DNA of 64,000 bases, taken from NCBI RefSeq assembly GCF_900079725.1, contig NZ_LT599032.1, positions 804,948 through 868,947 of the forward strand, given 5' to 3'. Positions 63,918-64,000 of the stretch are shown here, in pieces (position 1 is the first letter of the stretch; every line of letters begins with the position of its first letter). A program made the translations under genes and the position numbers. This DNA comes from an uncultured Dysgonomonas sp. Lineage in GTDB: Bacteria; Bacteroidota; Bacteroidia; Bacteroidales; Dysgonomonadaceae. The notes beneath the pieces are model-generated. The model ran no database searches. It was not told where the DNA came from and saw nothing but the letters and a program-made list of their open reading frames with translations.

Positions 63918-64000
63918 ATTATATAGAACAGTAGCATACTGTTAAGTTGTAATAACATATTATTAAATACATTCTTTTACTTAATAAAATATTATCTATT

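Overview
The window is chromosomal DNA of a low-GC member of the Bacteroidales. The gene content fits a Dysgonomonas-like or Porphyromonas/Parabacteroides-like genus; I infer this from gene families and have no marker gene to prove it. Supporting signs are the Bacteroidetes -7 promoter motif TAnnTTTG in front of many genes, type IX secretion genes (sprA start, porV), Bacteroidetes-type TonB, SusC-era outer-membrane biology, and long intergenic palindromic repeats. No transposase, integrase, CRISPR array or prophage is visible; almost everything is core genome. About 53 protein genes and one tRNA (His) are supported.

Layout. 1-6.1 kb: 5' end of sprA, ruvA, a nitroreductase, an exported M3 peptidase and an L,D-transpeptidase lipoprotein. 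6.1-10.5 kb: small helical protein, the alkD / M16 peptidase / beta-barrel operon, and a lipoprotein with membrane helices. 10.6-13.5 kb: the rplM-rpsI-rpsB-tsf translation operon with a structured spacer before rpsB. 13.7-21.8 kb: polytopic membrane protein, thyA, a C26-M19 peptidase fusion, a DAACS symporter, tRNA-His, DUF554 protein and an outer-membrane protein. 21.9-30.3 kb: prmA, C1B peptidase, MFS transporter, PfkB kinase, era, aroA. 30.4-35.1 kb: ppc and a PEPCK/HprK-fold protein. 35.3-39.5 kb: a cobalamin riboswitch in front of a tiny Cys-rich protein, then hslR, pth, rplY, gpmA, yaaA. 39.5-48.9 kb: GDPD, cysS, VOC protein, WYL regulator, dusB, mnmD, ispF, porV, FAH-family protein and a GT2. 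49.5-56.8 kb: tonB, tex, RluA-family synthase, acetyl-CoA hydrolase/transferase, rdgB and an aminotransferase.

The most unusual part is 57.1-61.5 kb. A promoter-like sequence is followed by a short ORF that runs into a perfect (AG)23 tract. In the present repeat length the frame closes just after the tract, but a change of one or two units would open a 195-codon-class frame whose stop overlaps the start of a three-gene operon of paralogous exported proteins. This looks like a slipped-strand phase-variation switch with possible translational coupling. Directly downstream lies a second cobalamin riboswitch controlling a BtuB-like TonB-dependent receptor at the right edge.

Other points of interest are three copies of an intergenic repeat built around GTAAC-N4-GTTAC, two different large palindromic elements, a 740-bp structured gene-free region, and a cobalamin riboswitch whose only downstream gene encodes a 73-residue Cys-rich protein. 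All functional calls rest on reading motifs by eye; no database search was run.
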